Assembly: GCF_002778015.1 (NCBI RefSeq)
Contig: NZ_NJPP01000011.1
Location: forward strand, 1-49,705
DNA: 49,705 nucleotides
DNA from: Bartonella tribocorum
GTDB lineage: Bacteria > Pseudomonadota > Alphaproteobacteria > Rhizobiales > Rhizobiaceae
Direction of reading: 5' to 3'
The notes under the pieces were generated by a model. It was not told the DNA's origin and did no database searches. It saw only the letters and a list, made by a program, of their open reading frames with translations. Below, one piece after another: positions 20,464 to 28,804 of the stretch. How positions within the stretch are numbered: position 1 is the stretch's first letter; each line of letters begins with the position of its first letter. The translations under genes were made by a program, and so were the position numbers.

Positions 20464-21264
20464 AACTCGCCCCGTATTAAATGAAAACAATTAAATTTAA
20501 CGTGAAGTACACATTGTCGCTACCTTTTGTCAATTTATTATTTTGATATAAAAAGTTTTGTTCTCCCTCCGCGCCAACGTTAAGTATTTCACGCACCAAT
20601 CATGCACCAACAACCACTGCAGCACTTAGAAACTCATGTGCCCTTTCGAGTAAAGTACGCTTATATATATTCACGCCAATTTATCACCGGCTGTGCACCA
20701 CACTTAAAACCCATCTCAAATTTTTTTAAAACGCTGCTTTCAGAAATTGCCTACGCAGGCAAGATAAAACTTCTGGCGACAAAGCAACGTCATCTTGACA
20801 TTCTCTAACACTTTGTCTTAGCCAATTGCTGCTGAGGTATTTCAAAGATTCTGTAGAGAGTATCATTTATTCGAATGCCAAACGGAGCCGCGATGCGCCT
20901 GTTCTTCTAGAGTTATAGTTGGACAAGTAAACATTATATTGGTGACATTTCCCATAAATTCATGACCACTACAAAATCTATTTGCCAACTCAAAAGTGGT
21001 AATTTTCTATCTCATTGAAAAATAAATAACAAAACAAGCAGAGATCTTTTTAGATAAGCCCCACTGCTCATTGAGACAGTTTCTCCATTCTGAGTAAAAA
21101 AGGGAAATGAGAATTAAAACAGTACAAAAAGGGCTAAAACCGTCCAGCCTACGCATCGACAGATGCTTCGATTATTTAGCGACATCGTTATGCGCAGCTG
21201 CGGCTATGCGCCGTGTAATGAGCATTCCTATATCAAAATTTTCAATAACACTCCTCTAACGCTC
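20464..21264. other. Degenerate stretch upstream of the radical SAM remnant
   Basis: About 800 bp with no intact gene. It contains one copy of a ~150-bp diverged direct repeat (20961-21108), and a 68-codon open frame at 20602-20808 with no recognisable family. The 5' two thirds of the radical SAM gene that should lie here are missing. Confidence 0.5.
20961..21108. repeat. Diverged direct repeat, copy 1
   Basis: Roughly 150 bp here align by eye with 23750-23900 in the same orientation. Shared blocks include TCTTTTTAGA(T/C)AAG, CTGCTCATT(G/A)AGACA, and a T/A-rich end before GGGAAA/GGAAAA. The two copies bracket the radical SAM/MFS module. Confidence 0.6.
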
Positions 21265-21774
21265 GCTAAAACGAGTTAAGCTAATTATTTCCGCTATCAC
21301 AAATATTTGCATGGTTATCATGATGATTATGTGGTTGGCTTTTGGGCGTCAGCACAATCGATTCTCGGCTCACTCATCACACAAGCCAATCCCAATCGAA
21401 GCGAATACATTACCGACATACAATTTAAAGGAAAATCCAAAGTATACTACAATTGGGTATCAGCGGAGCAACAAGCCTCCAAGGCTTTGTGTATGCGGCT
21501 ACCTTATAACGGCTATGCAAAAAAAGAAAGAATTGACTGTACCGCACTCCCCTCTTTCGTATACAACAACTTACAGCAGCTCATAGGCGCAGGTCTCATT
21601 GCAAAAAGTGATAACGATCTCCTTCTCACTCAGCGTGGTTGGCAATAGTATTCCAACCTTATGTATTTTCTTCTGCATCAGAAAGACAGGAATGTCTTGG
21701 ACGACTATGTCGCAAACATGCTGAATACAACCGCCGTACTTGATGGACCAGCGGAAATCTGTGTAGCATCTTAA
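21265..21774 (+). pseudogene. HemN-like radical SAM gene, 3' remnant
   Basis: Only the C-terminal region of a coproporphyrinogen-oxidase-like radical SAM protein remains. In one frame it reads NYFRYHKYLHGYHDDYVVGF, ASAQSILGSL, then RLPYNGYAKKERID, LQQLIGAGLIAKSDNDLLLT and QRGWQ. A TAG follows at 21646-21648, after which the same frame continues YSNLMYFLLHQKDRNVLDDY to a TAA at 21772-21774. The HemN C-terminal domain pattern (glycine-rich YxGFGASAQS-like segment, then a winged-helix-like part) is clear. The radical SAM CxxxCxxC core is absent, so the gene is inactive. Ten bases separate it from the MFS gene, so the two were an operon. Relatives act in haem metabolism or peptide/small-molecule modification; which applies here is unknown. 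Confidence 0.7.
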
Positions 21775-21784
21775 GGAGAACAGA

Positions 21785-23005
21785 ATGTTCACGCTTTTTG
21801 CCAACAAGAACATACGCTATTTTCGCCTAACCGTTAGTCTGCTCGCCTTACTCAGCGGTGCTTTGCGCACTGCCATCCCGCTATTAGCAAGACAATCTGG
21901 ATATGGCGTAGTCGGAGTAAGTTGGGCGCAAGGTCTCTTCTCATTAGCGTGGCCAATTTTCGGCATCCTTGCAGGCACTTTACTTGATCGCTGCGACAAA
22001 ATAAAACTTGCCACCTCGGCTCTCCTCATCTTCATGCTACTGCATATTGTCCTGTTCATACTACTTATGATACAGATTGCTCCAGCCGAACAAATTTTCT
22101 TCTATGCAACCATTGCTGGATTCATCGTCCTTTCTGCCGAAGCTTATATAATGACGATTCCACCACTTATCATGGAGGAAGAGCGATTGATGACCTTCTA
22201 TTCAATTGTCTTGTTTTTAGATTTCGGAGTCTCCTATTTTCTTGCCCCTGTCATAACAAACGGCATTTTAGCGCATAGCACACTGTTATTTTTAGGCCTT
22301 TTAATCGTGCTTTTTATCACATTGATTTTTACCGCTCGCCATGCTGTTCCGACATCGCCAGCACTTGATAAAGAAAACATCACTTTCCGTTATATCATTG
22401 CTGGCTTTCATTTCATTTTTTCAAATCGGCATCTCACCTCCCTTACATTACTCACATTCTTTCTATCGGTGGTATTTGGAGCATTCCTAACCTCATTCAT
22501 CTTCTTCGTTACCGACAGTCGGTATCTGGGCCTCCATAGCAGCCAATATGGCGTGATGTTTGCAGCCTACGCGCTTGGAACAATGGTAGGAGCCCTATTT
22601 GCACCGCATATACGCTATGCACCGGTGCGCCTAGCTGTTCTCACCGATGGTTTAGGAACGGTTGTCTTGCTGCTGATTCCAGCCTTTTCAAAAAGTGCTG
22701 TCGTCGTATGGGGCGTCACCTTTATTGCTGGCGTTGGAGCAAGCTTATGGTTTATTGGTGTTACCGCCTTCAGGCAGCGCCTCACACCAAAGAAACTTCT
22801 CGGGCGAGCTAATTCTGCTTTTCGGGTGATCGGCTATGTTGGAATGCCGGTCGGAAGCTTTTTGGTCGGCGTCCTTGGTTCTTTTATATCATTGCAGTTT
22901 GCTGCCACCTTTATCGCTGGACTACTATTGGTGGCTATCGCGATAACGCTTCCATTTCTTTGGCAAGCTGATCATATAGACACACCCAACCCTGCCACGA
23001 GGTAA
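21785..23005 (+). CDS. MFS transporter
   Basis: The intact 406-residue protein has about twelve membrane segments and the MFS loop GTLLDRCDKIKLATSALL between segments 2 and 3. FGAFLTSFIFFVTDSRYLGL and GRANSAFRVIGYVGMPVGSF occur in the second half, as in EntS/macrolide-efflux-like exporters. The ribosome site TTAAGGAGAACAG lies just before the ATG. It is coupled to the radical SAM remnant upstream, so it probably exported that pathway's product. Its base composition is visibly richer in G and C than the surrounding genes, which suggests acquisition from another source. It is the only undamaged gene of its module. Confidence 0.88.
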   Translation: MFTLFANKNIRYFRLTVSLLALLSGALRTAIPLLARQSGYGVVGVSWAQGLFSLAWPIFGILAGTLLDRCDKIKLATSALLIFMLLHIVLFILLMIQIAPAEQIFFYATIAGFIVLSAEAYIMTIPPLIMEEERLMTFYSIVLFLDFGVSYFLAPVITNGILAHSTLLFLGLLIVLFITLIFTARHAVPTSPALDKENITFRYIIAGFHFIFSNRHLTSLTLLTFFLSVVFGAFLTSFIFFVTDSRYLGLHSSQYGVMFAAYALGTMVGALFAPHIRYAPVRLAVLTDGLGTVVLLLIPAFSKSAVVVWGVTFIAGVGASLWFIGVTAFRQRLTPKKLLGRANSAFRVIGYVGMPVGSFLVGVLGSFISLQFAATFIAGLLLVAIAITLPFLWQADHIDTPNPATR

Positions 23006-23086
23006 CAGCTGCTTTTAAAAAACACGATTGAAAAAGGCACACATACCCTATTACGCAATCGATTGATCTGTTCTTTGGACGAGGAA

Positions 23087-23221
23087 ATGATCACCATAAT
23101 GGCTGACAGAGCTAAGGAGCACTATAGAAGCAGCCAAACAAGCGTTAAAGACAAAACAGCCCCTTTACGTTCATTGGGCGATGATCTCAACGCCTATATG
23201 AAAGATCCAGAGAGCTTATAG
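23087..23221 (+). other. Short open frame, possible C-terminal fragment
   Basis: A 44-codon frame (MITIMADRAKEHYRSSQTSV, ending NAYMKDPESL) lies downstream of the MFS gene. The same frame is open back to the MFS stop (TLLRNRLICSLDEE...), so it could be the tail of a larger lost protein. Composition is charged and protein-like. I do not recognise the family and see no good ribosome site. Confidence 0.35.
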
Positions 23222-23497
23222 CGTACGAAGTGCAATTCTTAACCAAAAACGCCACCCTAGCAATACCCCCTACTCCAGTTAATCCGTCGTCCACTCTTAT
23301 ATTCATCTTTGCGCTTCTCCGTTACGCTTAGTATAAAATATATCTATGAATATTTCTTTTGTACGTCGCAATTCCTTTTATCCTATTTATTTCTGTATCC
23401 TCTGCAAATTTACTTTTACGCAAAGTGTCGTATAAGCTGTTCTCTTTATTTTTTTAAGTTTCCTGTGCTTGTTTTATTTCTTTTTACTTAAACAAGT

Positions 23498-23563
23498 CAG
23501 CTCGATCAATTGGCACAAGCACATCCCAAATATGGCTATCTTTTGTCCTTATTATATTTCTGA
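23498..23563 (+). mobile_element. Possible IS3-type transposase scrap
   Basis: One short frame reads QLDQLAQAHPKYGY before a stop at 23561-23563. This resembles the segment before the first catalytic motif of IS3-family OrfB proteins (a HPxYGYR-like motif). It is only 21 codons and no inverted repeats were found, so this is a weak call. Confidence 0.25.
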
Positions 23564-23749
23564 CAAATCGAAGAGATGAAACGTCAATTTGACGACATGT
23601 CACCATGGGTAATTTTAAAATTGCTTCACATGTGGCATAACTAAACACAATCTAGAAAAAACCTCAATAATGACGGTGTCTGCCAACTATATGCCTAAGC
23701 TTATTGTTACTATAAGCCTACTGCGCGCCCAAATTTACGGGTTCGCATC

Positions 23750-23900
23750 TTATGTCTCATCATAAGGTGCACTTGCACACTCAAAAGCAGAAATTCTCTA
23801 TTCCTTTGAAAATAAAGTAATAAATCTAAAAAATACCTTTTTAGACAAGATCTCTGCTCATTAAGACACTTTGGCTTTTTTGAACAAAAAAAGGAAAAAC
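23750..23900. repeat. Diverged direct repeat, copy 2
   Basis: This aligns by eye with 20961-21108 in the same orientation. The spacing places the two copies on either side of the radical SAM remnant and its MFS gene. Confidence 0.6.
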
Positions 23901-24605
23901 ACGAGAGAAAAGTCTTGACTCTGTCATCGTTCGTGTGCCCCCCAAAAAATGATAATCGCAGTTTTTTAAGGAAGAAAGCAAGAAAAATGAAAATAGTTGT
24001 ACAAAGGAAAATGGTACTCACGCGACACATCGGTACTAACGTTCTCTTTAAACACATACAGATAATTACAACCAGCTTCAAAAAACAGCCTTACCAATGA
24101 AGTAACTCGCTAGAGGGTTGTGTGCACAACGCAATAATGGCACACTGATTCCCGCAAGCATGCTTCACATATTGTACGCGTATCCTGTACGGAGTCTGCC
24201 GCTCCTAAATACTCAGACGTAATGCTACTGGGTCGTACAGTGACCGCAGTTGTACCCTTAAACACCGGTTCCTACCATATCATAATACTTGACAAAAGCA
24301 TCATGCCATCATAGCAACCGTTTTGCGTAGTGGTTCCACAACATAGTTCTACAAACTGTTGACGCATTGCCAAGCTAAGAGTTTTTTTGCCCACCTACGC
24401 CAATGAGACCATCACTATCCTCTTTTTGAATCGTAAAACAAAATGATTTACCATCAACGATAAACCATCTGCTCAAAGTCCAGCTAGCTCAAACTCATAG
24501 CATTCTAAACCTTTAGGCTTGCTCTACCCCCAAGGGGGCATAGTCAGATATATCACTTCCCTCACCTATTCACGCGCTGGGATAAAAAAATCTGAAACTA
24601 TGAGG

Positions 24606-24631
24606 CAACGCTGCATTTGTATGCAGCGTTG
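24606..24631 (-). terminator. Perfect 10-bp hairpin downstream of the small membrane-protein chain
   Basis: CAACGCTGCA and TGCAGCGTTG flank a 6-nt loop. It lies about 65 bp past the end of the minus-strand DUF6622-like gene. No long T-run follows on the minus strand, so termination is likely but not certain. Confidence 0.5.
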
Positions 24632-24697
24632 TTGTTAGAAATAAGCTTCTATTGAGATAGTTCTAATGGGAAGCACCCACAGCTAATGGTATAGGGA

Positions 24698-25202
24698 TTA
24701 ATTTGGATTCTTTCGAAATGCTATATATAAATTTAATGTGCCGCCCCACAACACACCACTAGTGAACCCACTTAAAAGACCAAAAAGAAGGTTAAAATCA
24801 AATGCATATTTCAAATCAGGTTTAACATTGAGAAAAACAATCAATGTGAATTTGATGACAAAAGCGATAAGAATAAATGTCAGCGTCAACCGTGTACCAG
24901 GCAGAATAATTAAATCCGTTCCCTCTTTGATTTTTAAACACGCAGTAGTACGCTAGAGCAACCAGCCAACGCCAAAGCCGATCATCAGCCCTGCCAACAT
25001 TGAGACTGCTCCCCAGCGCGGAAAGGCCAGCTGGTTAATCACATCGCTTGCGCCCAAAAAAAAGAAAGACTAACGGCAAGAAAAAAAGGCGGTAAACCTT
25101 CGTTTCCCTATCTTTCAATGCGATTATTCCCCTCGCAATGAGAAAAATAAGCAAAATCCAAGCCCATAAAGGGGTTCCGGTCAGAATTTTAAACAATGAC
25201 AT
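24698..25202 (-). pseudogene. DUF6622-like membrane protein gene, one frameshift and one stop
   Basis: The ATG at 25200-25202 begins MSLFKILTGTPLWAWILLIF and continues RETKVYRLFFLPLVF, then runs out of frame at a run of eight A/T (25056-25063). With one base fewer it reads on as LGASDVINQLAFPRWGAVSM and GLMIGFGVGWLL. A TAG follows, then LTLTFILIAFVIKFTLIVFL and SGVLWGGTLNLYIAFRKNPN to the stop. The restored ~167 residues have four or five membrane segments and match my memory of the DUF6622 pattern. Function unknown. It starts one base after the stop of the preceding small gene, so it was translationally coupled. Confidence 0.62.
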
Positions 25203-25203
25203 A

Positions 25204-25437
25204 TTATGCTCCATGATGTTTGATGAGATAAAATAGGATATGTTTGCGTTTTTCTTCAGAAACACCAGCACTGGCATAAAAAATGGTAAAGGGTTTCTTT
25301 ACCAGCAAGCTAATCAATGAAACCAGAGCAAGTGACAGATAGCAAAAAAATGTGGGGTAGTTCAGTAAAAGTGTAGACCATCCAGCGAAATAATTAACAA
25401 ACAGGACAATAACTGTCAGAATGTTAGTAATCATCAT
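25204..25437 (-). CDS. Small membrane protein, about 77 residues
   Basis: The frame starts at two adjacent ATGs (25432-25437) after a GGGGGAG ribosome site and overlaps the stop of the gene before it. The product (MMITNILTVIVLFVNYFAGW ... ending KRKHILFYLIKHHGA) has two or three hydrophobic segments and a basic tail. It is the only intact member of a three-gene chain. The family is not recognised; the link to a DUF6622-like gene is the only clue. Confidence 0.55.
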   Translation of the reverse strand: MMITNILTVIVLFVNYFAGWSTLLLNYPTFFCYLSLALVSLISLLVKKPFTIFYASAGVSEEKRKHILFYLIKHHGA

Positions 25438-25591
25438 GAGCTCCCCCATCGGACAATTTTAATATTCACAGCGATAATGGACAATAAAATCACAGTCAAG
25501 ATGAGAGAGCATTCGACCAGAGTTAAAACGTTTCCATTGATAACCCAGGAGTAAATACTCCACGGAATAAAGAGACTATTATGTTAAACAT
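25434..25591 (-). pseudogene. Small single-pass membrane protein, frame broken near its start
   Basis: A strong ribosome site (AAGGAGG) precedes the ATG at 25589-25591 (MFNI), but that frame soon stops. After a one-base shift the sequence reads NSLFIPWSIYSWVINGNVLT and LVECSLILTVILLSIIAVNI to a TGA at 25434-25436, which overlaps the next start. The restored protein has 52 residues and one membrane segment. Family unknown. Confidence 0.45.
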
Positions 25592-25891
25592 GGTGCATCC
25601 TCCTTGCAATAATGCGTCATCGCCGCCTCAAGATTCCCATCTTCAATCTCATGGAGGATAATAGAAAGGAGGACACTAGAAAGTTACATGATAGCATATT
25701 TGCAAACTCCCATATGCGCGTGGACAGTGGCACACCCTCCCCCCAATTAGTGCAGAAATGACGTCGCTCTTGGTACTGGACGCGTTACGTCGGTGCTAAC
25801 CTTCTCTATTTTTTTTGCAGAACAGAAAGCGCGTATTAGGCTCTCTAGCCATACTTAGAGTACGCAAAGTTATTCATCACTCTACAACACC
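25592..25891. other. Intergenic remnant
   Basis: On the minus strand one open stretch near 25600-25710 reads IILHEIEDGNLEAAMTHYC, which looks protein-like but has no start. A short block at 25773-25812 (GGTACTGGACGCGTTACGTC and neighbours) resembles 24010-24046. Nothing else was recognised. Confidence 0.4.
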
Positions 25892-26806
25892 TTAAGCGCG
25901 CAATTTTATATTTTGTATTAAAGGATTTTTGCTTTCAAAATATACGAACAACATCACACAAAATAGAATAAACAAGCTGCCCCCAACATTAAACCAAACC
26001 TTGTCTGTAACCAGCGCTGTTCCACCGAAACAGTTAACAATAGCGTGGACAAAAAAAGGCGCACACGCATAAAATTTAGAGCGCGTAATAACACCACGAT
26101 ACGCCAAGCATGTATTGACAATATGCATGAGTATGACGCTCATTAAAGCACACAAAAAAATACTCGCTTGCGTCCAGGAATAAAAAATTACATATTCACT
26201 GGCTAATAAGCTAGATCGAATAAGCCAGCCATTATAAACAAGGAAAGGCCCTAGCGCCTTATAAACTAATTCGCATAAACCCCAGCCTATGCCAATATTC
26301 AGCGGCAAACGCCACAACAAACTAGGCGAGCACCGATAAAACTTAGTAACTAACCAACGACGCATGGCTTCTTCTGCTACAACAATAAAAACCGTCAATG
26401 TTAAAAATAAAAAAACAAGCGCCAGCCCCTGCTCTGCACGACTCCCAGTTTCAACAATACTCATCCTATAAAGCGTTTTTATTACAGATTGCTCCCAAAA
26501 AGCAATAAGCCCGAAAGCAATGCAGCTAGCAACAAACCATCCCACAGCACCAGCGACAACCAATTTGAACTTCAGAAAATGATGAAACACACATAGAAGA
26601 AAAACAACGCCAAGCACTTGCAGTAAACGTAAGGCATCAAATTTATGTTCTGTTTCCGAGTCACGCCATACTAACAGAACAATCACCCCAAAAACTATGC
26701 CGCTCAACAGCACATTTATCCAACTAAATGTAGAGCGAAAAAAATTATAAATGACAGCGCCATAAATAAGGCCTGCGAGAAGCGAAGTAATAAATAAAAC
26801 CAACAT
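25892..26806 (-). CDS. Polytopic membrane protein, CPBP/YhfC-like intramembrane protease candidate
   Basis: The 304-residue protein has about eight membrane segments. Polar motifs placed inside them match intramembrane protease families: EEAMRR at 145-150 (an EExxxR pattern), a glutamate at 179 in GIGWGLCELVYKAL, HIVN at 228-231 and HAIVN at 254-258 (an HxxxN pattern). CPBP-type proteins often serve as bacteriocin maturation or self-immunity factors. It is the last gene of a minus-strand cluster with bacteriocin-like peptides and is a paralog of the 276-residue protein at 27681-28511 (both share a LMH-V-VNT segment). The protease call is inference from motifs. The upstream gene ends two bases before it, so it is coupled. 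Confidence 0.6.
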   Translation of the reverse strand: MLVLFITSLLAGLIYGAVIYNFFRSTFSWINVLLSGIVFGVIVLLVWRDSETEHKFDALRLLQVLGVVFLLCVFHHFLKFKLVVAGAVGWFVASCIAFGLIAFWEQSVIKTLYRMSIVETGSRAEQGLALVFLFLTLTVFIVVAEEAMRRWLVTKFYRCSPSLLWRLPLNIGIGWGLCELVYKALGPFLVYNGWLIRSSLLASEYVIFYSWTQASIFLCALMSVILMHIVNTCLAYRGVITRSKFYACAPFFVHAIVNCFGGTALVTDKVWFNVGGSLFILFCVMLFVYFESKNPLIQNIKLRA

Positions 26807-26808
26807 TA

Positions 26809-27305
26809 TTATGCCCCCTCATTTACTATAGCGTAACTGCTATTTTTCTTCATGGATAATCTGTCTTGCACAAAATCATAAATTTGCCGCATAAGAGCAA
26901 ACATAAGAATAGTAGCGATTGTATAATGCCCAATTGCAAGAAGTTCTGGCTCAGCGGCCCGCCATGAAAAGCGCGCCCAAGCCGCCAAGCATTGTAAAAG
27001 CAGGATAAGAACAAAAAAACGCCATTTCTTGTCAAGGCAAACCACAAGCATTAAGAAAGTTGATAAAAGACTCAGACCTATAATAAACGCATAATATATT
27101 ACCGCCTCAAGTAAAGAAAGTAAGGCGTCCCTATCAAGACTAAAGGCCCCTTTTAGGATCTTCACAGCTTCTGGTAGAGATGTAAGCAGTGCAAGCCCTA
27201 TAGCAGCCCCCCAAATCCCCATTCCCACGCCTAGAGCTACCTCTACACCATTGCCATTATCCTCTGCCACCCAATGAGAAAGCAAAAAAACTGCATAATC
27301 GCCAT
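26809..27305 (-). pseudogene. Four- to five-segment membrane protein, frame interrupted at a seven-T run
   Basis: The natural start is the ATG at 27303-27305 (MAIMQFF), two bases after the stop of the previous gene, but that frame ends after about 20 codons. The remaining ~155 residues (LLSHWVAEDNGNGVEVALGV ... ending KKNSSYAIVNEGA) lie in another frame. The T7 run at 27284-27290 is the junction: eight T would give one continuous product starting MAIMQFFLLSHWVAEDNG. A TTG at 27285 could initiate the longer frame alone. The protein is hydrophobic with a Gly-rich start (GVGMGIWGAAIG). Family unknown. It may be off by slippage rather than dead. Confidence 0.55.
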
Positions 27306-27307
27306 GC

Positions 27308-27688
27308 CTATAGGGAATAGACCAACAGCAAAAACAATATTAGGCGTACTATAAGCAGAAAAATCAAACTGCCTATTATACGCATAAAGCCGTATAGAAA
27401 AAAAATCAAAAGCACATAACAACCAGCGCTTGACCCAATAATCGCCTTCGTGCCTTTAAACGCTTTAACCAAAGAGAGTAACCAGCGGTACCCCAATATA
27501 AGCGAAAGCGCCAAAACATAATAAGGAAAATAACTCACAGCACCATAAACATAAAGAAAAACAAGACACAAAATAACGAGCAAGAAAACCAAATGTTCAA
27601 CCAATGTTTTTTTCTTCATCAAAGGAAAAATAATCAGCACCAGACAAAAAACGGCGCCGATAACAGATAATGTCAATTTATCAAGCAT
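27308..27688 (-). CDS. Small polytopic membrane protein, 126 residues
   Basis: The protein has four hydrophobic segments (for example LTLSVIGAVFCLVLIIFPLM and IGSLIFLLIVRLILFLLLVY) and short basic loops. Its start overlaps the end of the 276-residue gene by 8 bp, a coupled arrangement, and the next start lies two bases after its stop. It belongs to the bacteriocin-like cluster. Size and shape would suit an immunity or accessory membrane protein, but no family was recognised. Confidence 0.6.
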   Translation of the reverse strand: MLDKLTLSVIGAVFCLVLIIFPLMKKKTLVEHLVFLLVILCLVFLYVYGAVSYFPYYVLALSLILGYRWLLSLVKAFKGTKAIIGSSAGCYVLLIFFLYGFMRIIGSLIFLLIVRLILFLLLVYSL

Positions 27689-28511
27689 TATGGTAAGCCT
27701 TAGAAATAGAATTTATTAATATTGCGTAGTCTGAAGAAATGCCAAACATAGACAAAAAATCAACCGCAAAATGAATTACAAAAGGCAGATAGAAATAGGC
27801 CTTGCGCTTATCTTGGAAACCAAGATACATAAAGCGCGTATTTACAACATGCATCAATACAATCATGCCCGCGGCAATAAGATAGCTGATCGCTTGTGGA
27901 CAAGATTCAAATGCGACATAGCCCGCCATTTGTGGCTCCCTATCAACACGGTAATTCAAGTAAAGAAAAAGAGCTGGGAGGGTCTTATAGCATAAGTCTA
28001 GAACACCCCCCAAGCCCAGCCCGAAATAAAGGACCTCACGCGCAGCTAATTCTGGCTTATATACGCGAAGCAACCACAAAAGCTCCGCAGTTAAAACTGA
28101 TATCAAAAGGATAAAAAAGGGATAGTTTGCAGCAACCCCACTCATGTAATGCACCACCTGCTGCTGGCTATTATGAGCAGCAGACAAAGCAGGCAATGGC
28201 AACAAAGAGCTCAAATATACAAAACCTGCCCCAATACACAAGGCAGCAACTGCACCACAGAATCCAAAAACTAAATATTTATATAAGTAGTGCTCGTGCA
28301 GAATTAAAAGCATGCTAAGATAACATACCAAAAGCAAAGATAAGTCTGAAAACCCACTTTCACTATGTGGATAAGCGAAGATGATAGCGCAGGAAAGGCC
28401 AGCTAGCCCCCCAAAAATGACGCGCTCGCCCAACAAGCCATTGTTTTTAAGGACACGAGGGCTGGAACTTATCCCAAAACCAAGCTGCATTCCAAAAATT
28501 AAGTCAGACAT
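27681..28511 (-). CDS. Polytopic membrane protein, paralog of the CPBP/YhfC-like candidate
   Basis: The 276-residue protein aligns by eye with the second half of the 304-residue neighbour. It shares FGLGLGGVLDLCYKTLPALF (against GIGWGLCELVYKALGPFL), MIVLMHVVNTRFMYLGF with HVVN at 221-224, and VIHFAVDFLSM with HFAVD at 247-251. The two histidine motifs are kept, but the EExxxR motif is replaced by AELLWLLR around 142-149. It may therefore be an inactive or regulatory paralog. It starts MSDLIFGMQLGFG after a good AAGGAAA ribosome site. The context is the bacteriocin-like cluster; role inferred. Confidence 0.6.
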   Translation of the reverse strand: MSDLIFGMQLGFGISSSPRVLKNNGLLGERVIFGGLAGLSCAIIFAYPHSESGFSDLSLLLVCYLSMLLILHEHYLYKYLVFGFCGAVAALCIGAGFVYLSSLLPLPALSAAHNSQQQVVHYMSGVAANYPFFILLISVLTAELLWLLRVYKPELAAREVLYFGLGLGGVLDLCYKTLPALFLYLNYRVDREPQMAGYVAFESCPQAISYLIAAGMIVLMHVVNTRFMYLGFQDKRKAYFYLPFVIHFAVDFLSMFGISSDYAILINSISKAYHNA

Positions 28512-28606
28512 ATAATTTCCTTAAAGCGCCTTGCCCTCCCAAGCATACCAAGATATTATTGTGGGAGAGAAACTCCCTGCTAAGAGGCTGATAACGTACC
28601 CCTTAG

Positions 28607-28622
28607 CAAGGCCTTTGCCTTG
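28607..28622 (-). terminator. Short hairpin after the second Gly-rich peptide
   Basis: CAAGGC and GCCTTG form a 6-bp stem with a 4-nt loop in the ~135-bp gap between the peptide stop and the next gene. No T-run follows, so it may stabilise or attenuate the mRNA rather than end it. Confidence 0.3.
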
Positions 28623-28648
28623 TTAAAAAGCTAGGTCAAACAACAATT

Positions 28649-28804
28649 TCACCATTTAGAGCAAGCACAATCCCAACCAGCTTTAGCAATACCCGCGACT
28701 GCGCCACGGACCCCGCCTACCATTGCTCCAGAAACGGCCCCTCTTGGGAGAGTTGCTCTAGGCTTTAGGATAACCCAAAGAACTACAGCCTCCTGTCTTC
28801 TCAC
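28649..28804 (-). CDS. Bacteriocin-like Gly/Ala-rich peptide (peptide 2)
   Basis: A 51-codon frame opens at a GTG (28802-28804) that overlaps the stop of the upstream gene and has a GGAGG nearby. Its second half (RGAVSGAMVGGVRGAVAGIA, then KAGWDCACSKW) is rich in Gly and Ala with GxxxG spacing and ends in two Cys and a Trp, like the membrane-active part of class II bacteriocins and microcins. The first half contains a 31-bp stretch repeated at 29761 and reads poorly as a leader. The peptide may be a 5'-truncated copy. No double-glycine leader is certain. Confidence 0.45.
   Translation of the reverse strand: MRRQEAVVLWVILKPRATLPRGAVSGAMVGGVRGAVAGIAKAGWDCACSKW
28757..28787. repeat. 31-bp perfect direct repeat, copy 1
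   Basis: This is identical to 29761-29791 (it begins TCTAGGCTTTAGGATAACCC). On the minus strand it sits between the 300-residue membrane gene and the Gly-rich core of peptide 2. One frame through it reads CSSLGYPKA followed by a stop in both copies. Confidence 0.9.

Larger units (their letters stand above)
23222..24605. other. Degenerate region without intact genes
   Basis: About 1.4 kb of eroded sequence. It contains a possible transposase scrap (23498-23563) and one copy of the diverged direct repeat (23750-23900). On the minus strand near 24.1-24.5 kb are pieces of an unrecognised protein in shifting frames (for example FIVDGKSFCFTIQKEDSDG and AMRQQFVELCCGTTTQNGCY). A 123-codon minus frame at 23710-24081 overlaps the repeat and does not look like a real protein. 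Confidence 0.5.

Noticed and set aside
23710..24081. A 123-codon open frame on the minus strand
   Set aside because: It overlaps a degenerate direct repeat whose other copy has stops in this frame, so it is probably a chance frame.
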